A stretch of 60,000 nt of DNA from Phoronis australis (GCA_002633005.1 NMRA01000038.1:1184883-1244882); one strand, 5' to 3'. Positions 37,001-49,946 are shown, counted from the stretch's first letter. The notes: generated from the letters alone by a model not told the origin. Made by a program: numbers and translations.

Positions 37001-38750
37001 CAATAAATCATTAAACTGAACAAAAATGTTTCCCTCAAACTCCTCTGGGTTAAACTGGAGTATTCAGGTGTCATGAAGTTTTTTTTTGGTTCATGCTGGG
37101 TATCCAAGTGTATGTCATTTGTGAATTGGTGAGTAAGCTCAGCTCATTAATTGTTAACCCTTACTGTAATGCCATCAGCCAAGTTAAAACTGGTCTCTCT
37201 GTGGCTTGTTGGTGTCTATATCCTCTCATGTCAGTTCTTATCATACACTACCACTTGGCAAAAGAGTCCAGGAAGCCTGTATTTGTAATGCTAATCGCCT
37301 TTTGGGCATACTGTGTCTGTTTAAGATCACACGTGTCAGTTTTGATATTCTCAGTATGAAGTGAAGAAACCAATGAATTAAAAAAAAACGGTGATTGGAA
37401 AAGCATCTCGTTTGACACATTCTCATGTGAGACTATTGTTGCTACCTTTTGCTCAGTTTCCTCTATGTCTAGTATATGTTTGGAATTTGGCTCTCAGCAG
37501 ACCCTTTGTGCACCACATGCACTTGTGTATTCACCATAATTTCAAAGACTGGGGAAAAACATGAATTTCCAAAAATATGTAAACACTTGCAGCAGGCACT
37601 AGTTCATTTGTTGTTTCACACCATTGCTTTATGTGATAATTGCAAGCGCTGATTGTTTTATTTTGTCCCAAAACCACTTACTGTGTGATTTTAAATTTTG
37701 ACAGTGTGTGCAGGTACGCCTGTGGATTACAGCATGGTTTTGTAGGACCTTGTCTTCAACAAGTCTGTATTTAGCCAAATTTCTACAATACTACACAATA
37801 AAACTCCGAGAATGTATACATTTTCTAATGTAGAGAGCCTGTAAAATTTAGATTGTGACATTAATTTGGTCATGTGACATTGATCTGGTCATGTGACCTT
37901 GTCTGTTTAGTAAAATTTAGGAAAAACAAAAGGTGCACTTTTAGCAAAATAACAGTGTCAATAACATGAACAAATCTTGTTTGACATCAATTCTAACATG
38001 AAATCTCAAACGTTTCAGTTTCCTAAATTATTGTTTAGCTTCTTGAAACTTTCAATTTTTTATTAACCATGAAAGTCCTGTTTTTGATAACCGTTCATGC
38101 AACAGTGGAACATTTTAAAAAGCAATTCCTGCTTTTGTTGTGGAGACCGTTGCATGAAGCGCAGTACCTGAAAGTGTCATATAAACTCCGTGATAACAAG
38201 TAGCAGCGTATGTTAATAAAAATGATGGATTTAAGTACTAGTCCACAAGACCACCAGCCATCCAGCAGCAAGGTGAGGGTCAGCCGATTTTCACCAAATT
38301 TGACACATAGGTAGTCCTATGGGATCTAAACAGTTTTAAAATATTTCTCCAAAATATTACGTTCTACCAAAGTTATGGGCTCAAACACATTTTACAGCTT
38401 CGCAGCCACTGTCCAAATTTAACTGTTTACATTTTTCCTTGAATGAAAGCTCTTGAACTATTATTCACATGTTTAGTGATGCCAGTAGATTGTTACACAG
38501 ATGACTTGAAAAAAAGATACTGATTTGTCTCCCTCATTTAGTAGTTTTACTACACTACCCCCCTCTTATGCATTTTGAGGTTATGTTTAATACACTGCTA
38601 TACCAAATCTGCTCATGTCCTACTGCTGTGAGAATGAAACTTGGCCAAAATGTTGACAAAACATGTTACTTTCATTGCATAAAATCATAAAATAAAAACT
38701 TTGTCAGTCAGTTAATTAGCTATACATTTTGGCATCTCAAATGTACTAAT
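34081..38750. other. Intron A stretch with nothing recognised
   Basis: AT-rich intronic DNA, very AT-rich around 36600-37100. Short frames only, no domains, no RNA genes and no repeat with definable ends. Confidence 0.4.
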
Positions 38751-38805
38751 ATGATAATTTTTATGCACCCACATATTTATATGTGGACGCATTATGCCGT
38801 CATCT

Positions 38806-38860
38806 CCGTCCGTCCGTCCGCCCGTCCGTCCGTCCGGGCGGCGTCCGGCGTCCGGCGTCC
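38806..38860 (+). repeat. (CCGT)n and GGCGTCC microsatellites
   Basis: CCGT units fill about 38806-38835, followed by three GGCGTCC-type units. This GC-rich patch marks the left border of the family C tandem repeat and gives spurious reading frames on both strands (38712-38987). Confidence 0.9.
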
Positions 38861-39835
38861 GCTGCTCTATCTCCAAAACCCTTTGACATACGTTCATGAA
38901 ATTTGGCACATATGTTCCATTCATGAATGGGACGGCATGTGCGAACTTTCGGACGGATCCGACTACCGGTGTGCCCCCTAGTGGCAATTTTAGTTTTTTA
39001 CGCTTACCTTTGTATCTTCAAAAGTCCTGAACGGATTTTCATGAAATTTGGTATGTAGGCACCTAATAGTGAGATGACGCTATCCTCCCGTTTTCAGATA
39101 GATTCGACATAGTTTGCGCCACCTAGTGGCCATTTTTACTGTTTTCGAGTCTGTATTTTTGCGTCCACCCCTCTATCAATCAAACCGCTCAAAGGATGAT
39201 TGTGAAAATTGCCGTGTATGTGCTTACTATAAGGAAGACAGCTGACAATGATTTTCAGACGATTTGGACTACTGTGGCACCTCCTAGTGGCAGTTTTGTT
39301 TTTTTTGCGCCCATGGTTGTATCTCCCAAACCGTTTGCAGGATCTTTACTAAATTTAGCAAGTGTATTGATGTGATGTTGACAACGGACGATGACGACTT
39401 TAGGATGATTCTGACTACCGGTATGCCTCTAGTGGCAATTTTAGTATTTGCCTCTAGTGGCAATTTATAGTATTTTACATTGACCTCTGTATTTTCATAG
39501 GTCTTCAGGTGTATACTTTGTGTTACTTCGTGACTATGAAGGAAAAGTTCCAAGTAGAAATTTGTTTCTGGCATTCTAATGCTATGCTAATCTCGTATGT
39601 TGGTAAATTTGTTTTTATTCTATGTTTCTGTGGTGCTTTAAGCAACTGGTGTATAGGATGTGCTTATATTATGAAGATTACTCACATTGTGCCCCTAGCC
39701 TATTGAGGAGACAATGACCATGCCTTTCCATTTTGCTAAGTACAACATACTTCATATATGCTCTCTACTGGCCACTTTGTGGTACCAATAAACAACCCTA
39801 GAAGGATACCGTATGCGGTGCAATTGTGGGCGCAT
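38861..39835 (+). repeat. Tandem repeat family C, about 145-160-bp units, locus 2
   Basis: Units start near 38867, 39011, 39170 and 39316. Each contains TATCTYCMAAAC, then TGAAATTTGGCA or a variant, then a GACTACYG phrase and CTAGTGGCAATTTT. A short local duplication of GCCTCTAGTGGCAATTT occurs near 39425-39465. The array ends near GTGCAATTGTGGGCGCATTT. Related units lie at 3768-4330. The structure suggests an internally tandem, dispersed element rather than a satellite. Confidence 0.65.
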
Positions 39836-41750
39836 TTCAACGCTCTGCGTTGCTCTTGTTCAAATATCTGAGATCGTTGCGTCAGCTCGTAAAATCAGAT
39901 TGTCTTTAATGTTTATTGATATTTTGCAATGAGTTTGTTCCACCTGAATGTTTTGAATGTTTTGTTACTTACCACCTAGGACTATAGTACACCTAGATAG
40001 CATACGGGGCTCCATTTTTGTTAAAATCGATTATGGCCTCCCCAGTGAACAGGGTTAGACATGAACTCGACAAATGTAGGTTGTTTTAATTTATATTTTT
40101 TATGCCTTGTAATTTCCATATGGGTATTTCTTCACACATGTTCAGATCAAATTTTCTGTTGATTAAATGTTTATGCCGATAACTGCTTGTCATCTTTATT
40201 ATAGCAACGGGAACAATGAAGATGCTAATCTATTGTTCTCAATGCAACCAGGTTTCCTGTGGATGTCCACAGAAGAGGAATCCCAAAGTATCCACAATCA
40301 CTTATCACGCACCTCAGTAACTCTTACCATGCACATGAATCCTTCCGGTGGAACCTAAACACCAATTTTTTATATCCATGTATTTTGTTGTATTTGCTCA
40401 TGGTTTGGGTTCAGACTCTGTTGTATTAAGATTCCAATCCCCAACCCTAAGTATACAGATTGAGTAAAAGTTCTAGACAATGCAGGTTTATGGATTTATT
40501 CTCTTTTAAATGAAGAGTAAAGATCAAATTCTGCACTGGTTTTTCAAAAGTAATCACTTACTGGAAGATCACACACCTAAAAATAATACAGTGTTTGACA
40601 ATTTTATTCCTTATCTTATTTGAAAGTAATAGCCTGGTTTTTTGACATTATTGTATCGTGTGTGATGTCTGTAAAGGGGGTCGTAGAACAGAAAAAAGAA
40701 CACTTCAGAGGCGCAAACATATTGTAAGCAATAGGTATTTGATTATTTTTGTTATCTGTCTAATATGTAAATGTTACCGTATTATTTTCAAAAATAATTC
40801 ATCACAATTTGTAAAGCAAATTGAAAAAGGTATTTTGATGTTTTTGCCCTGTATGATTGATATGTAGTATGTGATTCAGTGTGGGCAGCTAAATAGAGTT
40901 TGTTCCTGAATTTACGAAACATGATGAATTGAAAACATAACTGGATTACTATCAAGTACCATGCCCTGTGTGTTTTCTGTACTATCTACTGCCATCTTTT
41001 CCTTTCCGTTTGTCTTGTGAACGGTTATGTGCAAGTCAGTTGAGTATTCAGTTTGGTGCTCTCTTTGGTCACATGTTCAGATGCTGCTGTTGTTCTTGGC
41101 ATATAGCCAAACTGTTGCCTTTTCCAAGAAAGGGGCAATAGTTTCCAAGGAAGTTGTCGAGTTTGTCTACTTAAATCTTCCCATGAATAGTGGACATGTT
41201 GACATGTTGCATCTCATTAGCTGTTCTTATGGGGAGGATAGTTTGTGTCAGTGGGAGTTCTCACAGCATGGCACCACTAATGCTCCACTTTAATTGCAAT
41301 TACACAACATTAGATAACAAACCGGATCAGCATGAGTCATTAGTAATATTTACACACAGACTGTCTCCAGGTGCTTGCATTAGCAATAGCAAACTGCAAA
41401 CCATGTGGACTACCAGCGGATCACCCATGTATACGCTATTGCACAAACGTGATAGAGAGGATCCGTTCCGCCTCGCCCCAGTTTGTGTTTACGCATGCTG
41501 TTAAAACTGGAGCAAGTGATTGACTGCAAGTTGCTCCACCTCTTAAACTGGTATCAAAAATGGCTGCCGCGATATCAACTTGTTCCATATCAGTTGTGTT
41601 TACACATTCACACTTGTCAGCTGTTCTGTGCTAGTTTCTTCCTGTGATAACTGTCTCCCTTGTGAGTGTGACTAGTGTGTAGTATGGACCTTTTTTTGCC
41701 AAATGTTTTGCATTATTCAACTGTTATATCATTTTCTTGTCATTAAAGCC
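39836..41750. other. Intron A stretch with nothing recognised
   Basis: No exon or RNA gene. Around 41360-41660 the sequence may contain another old MITE, but its ends could not be fixed. Confidence 0.35.
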
Positions 41751-41845
41751 AGTGGCAGATTTTGAGGGGGAAGGGCCAAGGGGGCCATGCTCCCCCCAAA
41801 AAAAATTCTCCCAGATTCCATTTGACAGTTTAGTGGTGCGATTGT
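41751..41845 (+). mobile_element. hAT-like MITE fragment, family M, copy 1
   Basis: It begins CAGTGGCAGATTTTGAGGG, followed by GGGCCAAGGGGGCCATG and AAATTCTCCCAGATTCCATT, and closely matches 58305-58390. A CAGTGGCRGAT start is typical of hAT-type terminal repeats. The opposite end was not found here. Confidence 0.5.
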
Positions 41846-42710
41846 TAAAAATTAACTTTTCATTAAGGCTGTTATCCACAATAAAATCTGTCTAATTTTT
41901 TTCTTACTTGGAGTTAGAAGTATGTTCTAGTCTTACGGAAAACTTGACTATTGCTTATGGTTTGAGACATGGCCCAGTAAGGTGGTTTTACAGGCCGTTA
42001 TTTTATGCTCTGAACATGGTCACACGCAGTGATGAATTGTCAGTTGTTTTCTAATTCTGTGAAAGAAACATGTTGAAATTAGTTTTCTAGCTGAAAATGA
42101 TCTTGGATTGCCCTACACAAAAGTTAGTCTTTTTAGCTAAAGGCAGCTTTATATCGTCTTTAAATGCTCTGAAAATGTGTCATCCTTTGCCAACTTTTGT
42201 TTTATTAGCTCAAATTGAACAATAGTTGTAAAATAAGAAACACTAACTAATATTAGTAACAAACCTCTAAAAACATGTAAATGCCAAAATGGAGTTGTTT
42301 GAAACGAAGCTTAAGATTACGTAAGAGTGTGATTAAGTCATTTCTTGGCTTGTATTGAGATTGACTCGTAGAATTTTTTACTTGAAGAAACAGTATTCTA
42401 TGTTAGTTAAAGATCCTACAGTATAAACCTGTCTTCCACCAAAAAACTAATTTTTGGTTTAGTTATTTGCTCAAATTTGAGATTTCTAGACTGTCACGTC
42501 ATTGTTGCTCAACATGACTCATCGTGGCATGTCATTTTATGTGCGGAACATGGTCTTGAGCAATAATGTTGAGCAATAATGATTTGTCAATTTTTCCAAG
42601 CTCAATAACTATAAAAAAAAAAATAATTGCAGGCGGTCTGATACACGTTGTACCAGATGTGCACAGGCCTCGCATGTGGGCCCATTGCACTGATCAATAA
42701 CTACTCACTT

Positions 42711-42953
42711 TACGATCTCGCCTACGTTGGACGAAAATAATTCTCAAAAAGTTATGCTTTTTTTGTTTTTCAAGGCTTCCAGCATTGCCGCGAGTGCCCA
42801 TGGTACCACAAAGCATTGTCTGGTAGTAGCTATGGCCTTGAACTTTAAAATGATAAGATATTTATTTTGGTGTTACATATCATTTGTGAGAAAAATGGAA
42901 AAAAATTTATCCGTCTGCCATATTGCGTCCTAAATTGGTGAGATTTTACCGTA
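42711..42953 (+). mobile_element. MITE family B, complete copy
   Basis: It starts TACGATCTCGCCTACGTTGG and ends AAATTGGTGAGATTTTACCG plus TA. It is about 243 bp and includes CCATATTGCGTCC near the right end, like the other family B copies. Confidence 0.7.
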
Positions 42954-43002
42954 ATGCTCTTCGTAGTAAAGGAGTTAGGTTAGGGTCAGTTTTGTAGTGG
43001 TC

Positions 43003-44686
43003 TTAAAGGAGAATGCCACCCTATTTAATTAGTCTTTTTTACCGTCTTAATAGATCTATGTCCACATCGCCTCTTTTACGGTCGACCTCACCTTGCCGAG
43101 AGGTGTCGCGTTAACCTGTGAGGAAGGTGAGAAACTGATGCAGCAAGGTCAGTGGTTCATCTGCAGAGTGAATGCCACTATATTGCGGTGCATCGTTCCC
43201 GCTTGTCCGAACTATGAAGCTGCGAAGAAAGTGGGTATATTGTTTTTTCGACTTCCTCGAGAGCCCGAAATGCTTAGAAAGTAGCTGGCGGTAGTGAAGA
43301 ATGAAAGTACACTGTTAATTGCAGGTATGAGGGCATGAAACATCTCTGTGTCTGCGGCCGGCATTTCCTCGACAGTGATTTCTCTGATGAATTATGACTT
43401 GCCTAAGAACTATCCATACATTCCGTTGCCTGAGCATGTTCACGGCGGCTCTCTAGTATTATTTCTTGATCGGTGTATTCCGGTTCGTACTGATAGCTTG
43501 TGAAACCTAACGATCCGACCCGTGAAGTCTTCGTTCGATGAGCTCTCAACTATGTCGGGATTGGCGCCGGGCGTGTTGCCATGTAGACGTTTATTATTCT
43601 TCGTTCTGTTTCAAAATGAATCAATTCTCTCCCTAACCAATAATTATATAAAACTGAAACAAAGCCTGTCTCATTAGATACAATTTTGTAATGCCTTTGG
43701 AGTGTTCCTGAGTGCAAATGTTTTGAGAAGCCAGCAATGAATAAACCACTGCGTTACCGGCTTTAGATGCGATAAAGGTAAGTGACCGGGCACCGAGGCC
43801 GTGTGAGCGCATGCTAATTCAGTGTTTGCTGATAGAAAGCTGTTTTGAAACAATAACTCGATTTTATATGCTATGGTCACATGTTAGGGGAATCTTTATT
43901 TAGATATACAAATACGTTATTCGAAACATTGTTATTGTACTACCTTTGTCCTGCCGGTGTGTGGAAGGGGAACCTGATTTCGCGGCCCCTGATAAGTAAG
44001 TAGATTTTCAGTTTCGTGGCTAATTCACCTACATAATTACCTGCACATTATTTCTTTGGCTCACTATTATAGTCTTTTCATGAGTGGAGGTTTAGTTTCC
44101 AACTTAAGCTGGTTTATGCTCGCGATGTCCAGTCCCAGTGGCCGTCACTGGCCTGATTGGGTTCCGAGCCACTGGCAGGGAGAGACAAACGTTTATGTGT
44201 TTAGAACTGAAAAAAAATCACAAGTCTAAAAGTACAACACACAGCTAATTGTTCCCCCGTCTGAATTTCACGGAAGAATGATTCGAATTTGTCACTAAGA
44301 ACAGACCCAAACTCCCGCGATCGACCATGGTAAATTGGCCTACCGAACTCTGTAGGCTACGGTATGTTGAAATACCTATAAATCCGTAACAGTGAAATAA
44401 AACAACACGTTTGTTCAAGAACTCGATGTATTTGTAAGGGGTTTACATCGAATTTTGATGATTTATTGATGTAAAACGATGAATGTAAACGATTAGTTGA
44501 AACCAGTAACCATGTTGTGAATGGCTGAACAGCCTGCGTTAGAACACATTACGTCATTGGTTAATTTCAACACCTCCATCTGCCATTAGGTGTCCGGTAA
44601 AACAACTGAGCTGGCTGTTATCTAGTGAAACTACTCAATCTAAATTGATACAAAATAGGTTGTTTTTGGGTGGCATTCTCCTTTAA
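43003..44686 (+). mobile_element. Kolobok/T2-like DNA transposon, copy 2 (about 1.68 kb)
   Basis: TTAA at 43003-43006 and 44683-44686 flanks a perfect 15-bp terminal inverted repeat, AGGAGAATGCCACCC. The combined TTAAAGG start is the hallmark of T2-type elements. TTAA target sites together with a THAP domain in the transposase are features of the Kolobok superfamily. A broken THAP domain lies just inside the left end, and no catalytic part of a transposase remains. The right 640 bases match the truncated copy at 13290-13935. It sits in intron A of CMIP, about 150 bp upstream of the next exon. Confidence 0.8.
43093..43480 (+). pseudogene. THAP-domain transposase remnant
   Basis: A frame from 43093 gives RCIVPACPNY (the C-x4-C half of the C2CH zinc site; second Cys codon at 43204-43206), then ILFFRLPREPEMLRK, the usual aromatic-rich F-x-x-P stretch. 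The next codon, 43282-43284, is TAG where THAP domains have a conserved Trp, a one-base change from TGG. The frame then shifts by one near 43322. In the new frame CGRHF follows (Cys 43353-43355, His 43362-43364) with DSDF, completing the C2CH pattern, and soon ends at TGA. THAP domains bind DNA at transposon ends and in some host regulators. Its place inside the TTAA-flanked element makes a dead Kolobok-type transposase the best reading. Confidence 0.8.
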
Positions 44687-44831
44687 TAGTCAAGTGTTTG
44701 TTTCTTTTGTGGGATGTGGGTTTATTGTTGATTGCTGTTATGCGTAATTATTTGACTATGATTTTTTTTAATTCTGGTTGTTTGTTCTAGTTACTTATGT
44801 CCGTAGTAAGGTTTCTTTTTGATCTTTGCAG

Positions 44832-44882
44832 CTCAATAATGCTTACGTTAGGGACCAGTGGTATCACTCTCTACAGTGGAAG
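44832..44882 (+). CDS. CMIP: CMIP internal exon 2 of window (PH domain helix)
   Basis: This is a 17-residue, phase-0 micro-exon: LNNAYVRDQWYHSLQWK. The acceptor is CTTTGCAG and the donor AAG|GTAAGA. It corresponds to vertebrate CMIP ANSYLRDQWFHSLQWK, the C-terminal alpha helix of the PH domain with its signature tryptophan. It continues directly from LLIQ of the previous exon. At 51 bp it is too short for ORF-length gene finding but is nearly invariant in sequence. Confidence is high because residues, phase and both splice sites agree. Confidence 0.95.
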
Positions 44883-45881
44883 GTAAGAATGTCACTTGGG
44901 TGGAATGTTATTGCTGAACACTTGCACTGAGCGATGAGTATGATGGTGAATTCATCAAGCTTGAATAATCACTAGTCTCAAGTTATAATGAACTTTCAGT
45001 TATTCCTTAACCCTCAAACCGCAAGGAACAACCTGAGACCTAAGGTTTAATGAGTGGTAAAGTAGAAAATTAGTTTATTTGACCGAAGGCCATCCTATAG
45101 GAGCTTTAATTATCTTGTTCAAGGTGCAGTTGTAAAAATGATTCATTAGAGGGGAACACTGTTTTATCGCATGTCATGCTGCCATTGTTGGACAATGCTT
45201 TTAATTTCACACAATAATTGAAGAATACGCTGCGTAAGCCCTGAGCCCAACCAATGTACACACCGGATAAATAAACTTTTTGCACGTATCTCATTCAGGT
45301 TGAAGTTGAAAGTGAGCAAATAGTATTTGAAATGATTTCATCAGGATTAACCAGTCATTATTTTGTTATGAATTGAAGCTACCTCAACAAAGACTGACTG
45401 GTTTGAAACACAGTTTTGCAACCTATGACTTTTCTTTTTCTGGGAATTTATGCAATCACTGTGTCGACACTTTGGTATTGGTATGAATTGACGAAAAGTT
45501 TAGATCACTCCTGACCTGAAACAGTATAATCAGTGCCGTATAACCTTTGTATCTTTGTTTTTCTAGTATCTTCTCCAGTGGTATTGATATAGCATTTTTG
45601 TTTGTCCCAATTTTTTTCTTTTGCAATATTAATTTAACAAAACAGTCCTGGCATTCATGAATTGATGGGAAAATGTGTGAAACAATTGTATCCGAGCAGC
45701 ACGGTAATCAGACAGACAGACAAACAAGACGGAAATGTGATGAGGTATGTATTTGCACACCAGTGAGTAATTACTCGCTGCGTGACGTGAATTCATGGAA
45801 ATGTATTATTAATCATTGCACACAGGAACATAATGTCATCATGACCTCTATTAACACAGTACTCTCCATTTGCCTGTACAG
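44883..45881 (+). other. CMIP: CMIP intron B (999 bp)
   Basis: Opens GTAAGA and closes CTCTCCATTTGCCTGTACAG. Nothing else was recognised inside. Confidence 0.9.
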
Positions 45882-45953
45882 AGACAGATGTATCGCTTTG
45901 AAAAGATGTTGAAGAACTGCCAGCGGCCTGAGATTCTAGTCAAGGAAATTAAG
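45882..45953 (+). CDS. CMIP: CMIP internal exon 3 of window (post-PH linker)
   Basis: Encodes 24 residues in phase 0, starting RQMYRFEKML and ending PEILVKEIK. The acceptor is TGTACAG and the donor AAG|GTGAGT. It aligns with the vertebrate segment KKIYKYKKVL ... VVLKEIR that follows the PH domain. Basic and aromatic positions are conserved; the middle (KNCQRPE versus SNPSRWE) has diverged. An unrelated frame (45673-45912) overlaps the start of this exon and is not coding. Confidence 0.93.
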
Positions 45954-48900
45954 GTGAGTGCTCACTGCTTGAATTCATTGTGTATATCAGTTTTTGTAAA
46001 ACTGAAAAAATCTGTCAAAAAATGGGAACATTTCTGAGCTACTGATTTTTTGTCAAATTCTATTCTCGTGTCTTGTTCATGGACTTCCATTTTCGCTGTT
46101 TCTCGTAGCGCTTTTGTCAAAATCCGAGTCGGTGAAACACTCCGATACCAGAACGATACCCAATGCACGTTAGCCACGAGGCCAAGCCCAGTGCGCAATC
46201 CTTCTGAACCTAGCAAGACATGAAGTCTTGTTTGCATTCTTGACAACTTCACTGTTTTGCGGGTGACTGTAGTAATAGGATGGCACTGTCACTTCGTTTC
46301 CCTGTGCTGGTGTTTGGCATATCGTCACGAGACTGTAATTACGATGGTAGGGAATCGGTCGCAAATGGAAACCGACGTTAATTGACCAGCATTACCTGTA
46401 GGATGTAGGAGTCCGTTATGATATTCACAGAACGTTCAAATGCATGCACGGAGTGTTGTGCAATTGATGTTGTTGACATTTCCTCAGACGTCGTTACTAG
46501 GAAGTATCATAAATCATAGATCGCCTTCAGCTACTTGTCAAGTGCTCTGTTTAAGTCTTGTGATTTACTGCACTGATCACAATAGCCACTTCCTTGAGTA
46601 CCACTGCAGCATTTAACCTCATTGCTGCGTAACAGTAAGTCACTTGGCTCGCAGTTGTACACGGCTGCCGTGCTAATCGCTAGTTTGCATTAAGTTTATT
46701 TTGGACCATGCAAACATCTAAAATATTGAAGAGCTGAGTGAGACGTGACAAACTGTTCTTCACTTTGTCAGACTTTTCTCAGAAGTATTACCTTTGGAGA
46801 ACTAGGTCAATCCTACAGTGCATTTTCTACCTTGACATAGAAGAGAATTAATTCGGGTTCGGGAATTGTTACATCTCTGTGTGGTAAACTGCTTACCATA
46901 GATGTCATTGCCGTGAAAGTTTCTTGTCGTTGGCAAAGTATTACGGCTTATATTACAGAGTTAAAATAGTGGGTATATCATATATCAATGGATTTATTTT
47001 CTGTAATATAGGCCATAGGCCCACTGTACAAAAGAACAATATGTAATGTTCTTAAGAGTGCAGCAAGCTATCATGGAGACGAAAAGCGTAAATAAAAAGC
47101 GTAAAATACATATTTACATCATCACTCGTTGACATCAATTTACTAAACTGAAAAAAGACGGAAAATTCCAGTAGTGCACTTCAGTATAATTTTCTCTCGG
47201 TTCAGAATATTTATTACAGCTTAGAAGGAAATGATACTCGTCTTCTACAACATTGAGGCAGAAGGTACACACTCTGTTTGTCCTATCCAAATTCAAGTAT
47301 ACTAGTATTAGGGAATCGGATTTAGCCGGTTTACGCTAGACATGGGAAGTTGCCCTGGTTATACATGCTCCAGTCAAGAAACAAAAATATCACGAAAAGC
47401 TGTGCTGTTATCAATATTGTCGTCCAATTTTTTCCTTATCGAATTTCATTTTTTGTTAAATGTCATTGTTATAGTTATTTCAATGTACACAAATGTGATA
47501 GTGGTTATACCACGAAGTACACGCATTGTGTCTTTATTACCTGGTACCTCAAATTAACATGTACTGTTCTTTTCATGAATGTACATGTCACGTGTTTAGC
47601 TGCAGTGAACAAAGTCTTTAGTCAAATTATCTTGGTGCTATTCCCATCATAGTAGAGCGTGGAGTCGATTGCTGTGCGAACAGAATGTGGCAAAGAGAAA
47701 GCGCAGTGGCATTGGCATGAAGAATACAGCAGCTTCTGCGGAACATGTCTCACACAGTGTTCGACCTTCAGCAAATAAATGTGCTGGCCCACTGGGTCAG
47801 TTACTTGAATACGAGACCACATCCACATTGGCCTATGTGTGAAAATTTACTGGCCCAGCCGCAAATCCACTGGCCCCGGGCCACCGTGTATTTCGAACGC
47901 TGGTCTCCCACTGCGTTGTCTTCCAGCAAATGGAGTCTAGCCACACGCCTCTTTCAATATATCCAGTACCTGACCTTGTATTGCACACAGATATTCAAAT
48001 GATGTTCTATTGGGTTCATCAATGATTAGTGCTTGTAGGTTGTAAAGTTCAACGACCTTCGCCCAATAATATTCTTTGCTCCCTCATTTCCTTATTATGA
48101 AGATGAATTTTTCAACCAGTAATCGAGATTTTTAAGTAATTATTTACAAAAAGGCATTTCCAATCTTGAGTTGTTTTTTTCGTAGTAACCGGTACCTGTA
48201 AAAGAGAAAAGAAAAACAACGATCAAATATACTTGGGAGCCATTTTGATGCATCATTGTTCTCCATGGCCAGTTTTAATTTGTCGCTTCAACAGGGTAGA
48301 GTTCAGTATTGCTAGGACCTCACAAAAAATCTCGCCAAAATCACGTGTTCTCATTTAAAATACATGGCAACATCTCATGTAGTCTTGCGAAGTCTTGCTT
48401 TTCAGTGAAGTTGTTAAGCGTTACTGAACTCAGGGCAGGTTTGCGGTGCTTCCATCACGTTTGAGTAACCTGCAACATACAGGCTTTTTTGCCCGTAACA
48501 AAGAATGCCTGCCAGGCCAAGTCCAGTTAGGTCTTTCTGACAAGGTTTAGATTTTCACATGGCATGACACACACAACATGAAAGTGTCACGCATGAAGAT
48601 ATGTATGCGATTCTAGACGTGATCAATCTTATTTGATAACTTGAAAATTTAACCATTAAAAGAAAGTGTTCAGAGGGATTATGTCATTCTGTACCGGTCC
48701 AATGTAACAAAAGGTTGACCCAGTCAAACATTAACACCTGACCTGACGCGGGGAAACCTCAAACACTTGAAACTGTCTTTGTTTACAATTGAATTTGAAC
48801 AAAAATGTAAAAATGTGGTGATTGTCTACTGTATACTACCATAATATTCCACAACAGGACTGATTCCACATCAGGTCTTAATGCCGAAATGAATTATTAA

Positions 48901-49946
48901 AACGTGAAACGCGAAACTTTTGAAGAGTTGATTCTGTAGGCTAGTAGTTATAAGCCTACGTCGGAGACAAAGGAAAACAAGGGCTGCATGGGCCTTGGTT
49001 CGCTTTTCACAAAACATGGACAAAAAGTAGATTTACAAGTATCTTTGGCAGTGCACTACAGACTGAAGTAAAGGATGAGATCTTGGCCACTTACCTGTAA
49101 TATAATTAACGGGAAGAATAAGCGAGGAACTCTCACCCCGTCATCATAGTTTCTTAGTTAGTCTCTATTATGAAGCACGCTACCGCAGCACACAGATTAC
49201 GCCTACGTGGCGGTGAACGGGTGTGCATAAAATACTGAGGCAGCCCTTCGCTTTACTGGAATTTCAGAAAATTATCCAACATTGACATAGTTTCTTTGAA
49301 TTCTCTCACCACCGAATATTAAGCACGCAACCTAGTAGCCGTAAACAGTAAACACAGGCCGCGGACGAATACCCTCGAATTGTGTTTGGCGTCAAGAAAG
49401 TAGCGAGTACGCCTGAGGCCACGACTCATTAAGACATAGAAGAAACATGCCAGGGATTTGCGCCCACAAAACCCGACACTTTTCCGTCATGGGAACTATT
49501 GGGAAGGAGGCGTCGAGCGAGGGCGGGTGTCCTTATGTCCTTACGTTCTTGAGTTGTTTCTGTCTGATGGACTCGAACAGCAATCGCACGTCAACATCCG
49601 TGGCCGAAATTAGCATTTTAATATATAGATTATCATGACGATGCAGCTTCAGAATGACTTGATATTTCAATATTCAGAAAAAAAACAAGTGGCAGTTTAT
49701 GTTTGACATATGTGTTGCAAATGCAGATTTGCATCTGTGAAGCTCCATTTTCAAAGTTAAAAAAACGGATTCTGGGATGAATAGAAAAAAGATAATAGAA
49801 TATGAGATAAATTTACAGGTAGATGCTATGGAAGAATGAGAATTTAATTAGTGATCAATTTGATTGCTTGTATTGGTAATTTGGTAATCATGTCGTTGGG
49901 CACAAAACTGTTATTCAGTGATAATCTGTTTCTGATTGCTTTCCAG
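45954..49946 (+). other. CMIP: CMIP intron C (4.0 kb)
   Basis: Opens GTGAGT and closes TGATTGCTTTCCAG. It contains a family E MITE at 48301-48428 and a patch at about 47770-47890 with repeated CTGGCCC phrases that looks like an old repeat. The rest shows nothing I can assign. The minus-strand frames at 45962-46364 are without domains. Confidence 0.85.
48301..48428. mobile_element. Short MITE, family E, copy 2
   Basis: Begins GTTCAGTATTGCTAGGACC and ends TTACTGAAC. It shares CACGTGTTCTCATTTAAAAT and GAAGTCTTGCTTTT with the copy at 9208-9311, in the same orientation. Confidence 0.6.

Larger units (their letters stand above)
27418..44831 (+). other. CMIP: CMIP intron A (17.4 kb, phase 0)
   Basis: It opens GTATGC and closes with TTTTTGATCTTTGCAG. 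It holds most of the large transposons of the window: an inverted-repeat element (28494-29115), the 2.7-kb element L, the 1.5-kb element G, tandem repeat C, a family B MITE and the Kolobok/T2-like element. About 34081-38750 and 39835-41750 contain no exon, RNA gene or bounded repeat that I can support. The two flanking exons join directly onto adjacent residues of the protein, so no coding exon is missing in this intron. Confidence 0.9.

Noticed and set aside
38712-38987. Arginine/proline-rich frames on both strands
   Set aside because: Produced by CCGT and GGCGTCC simple repeats.
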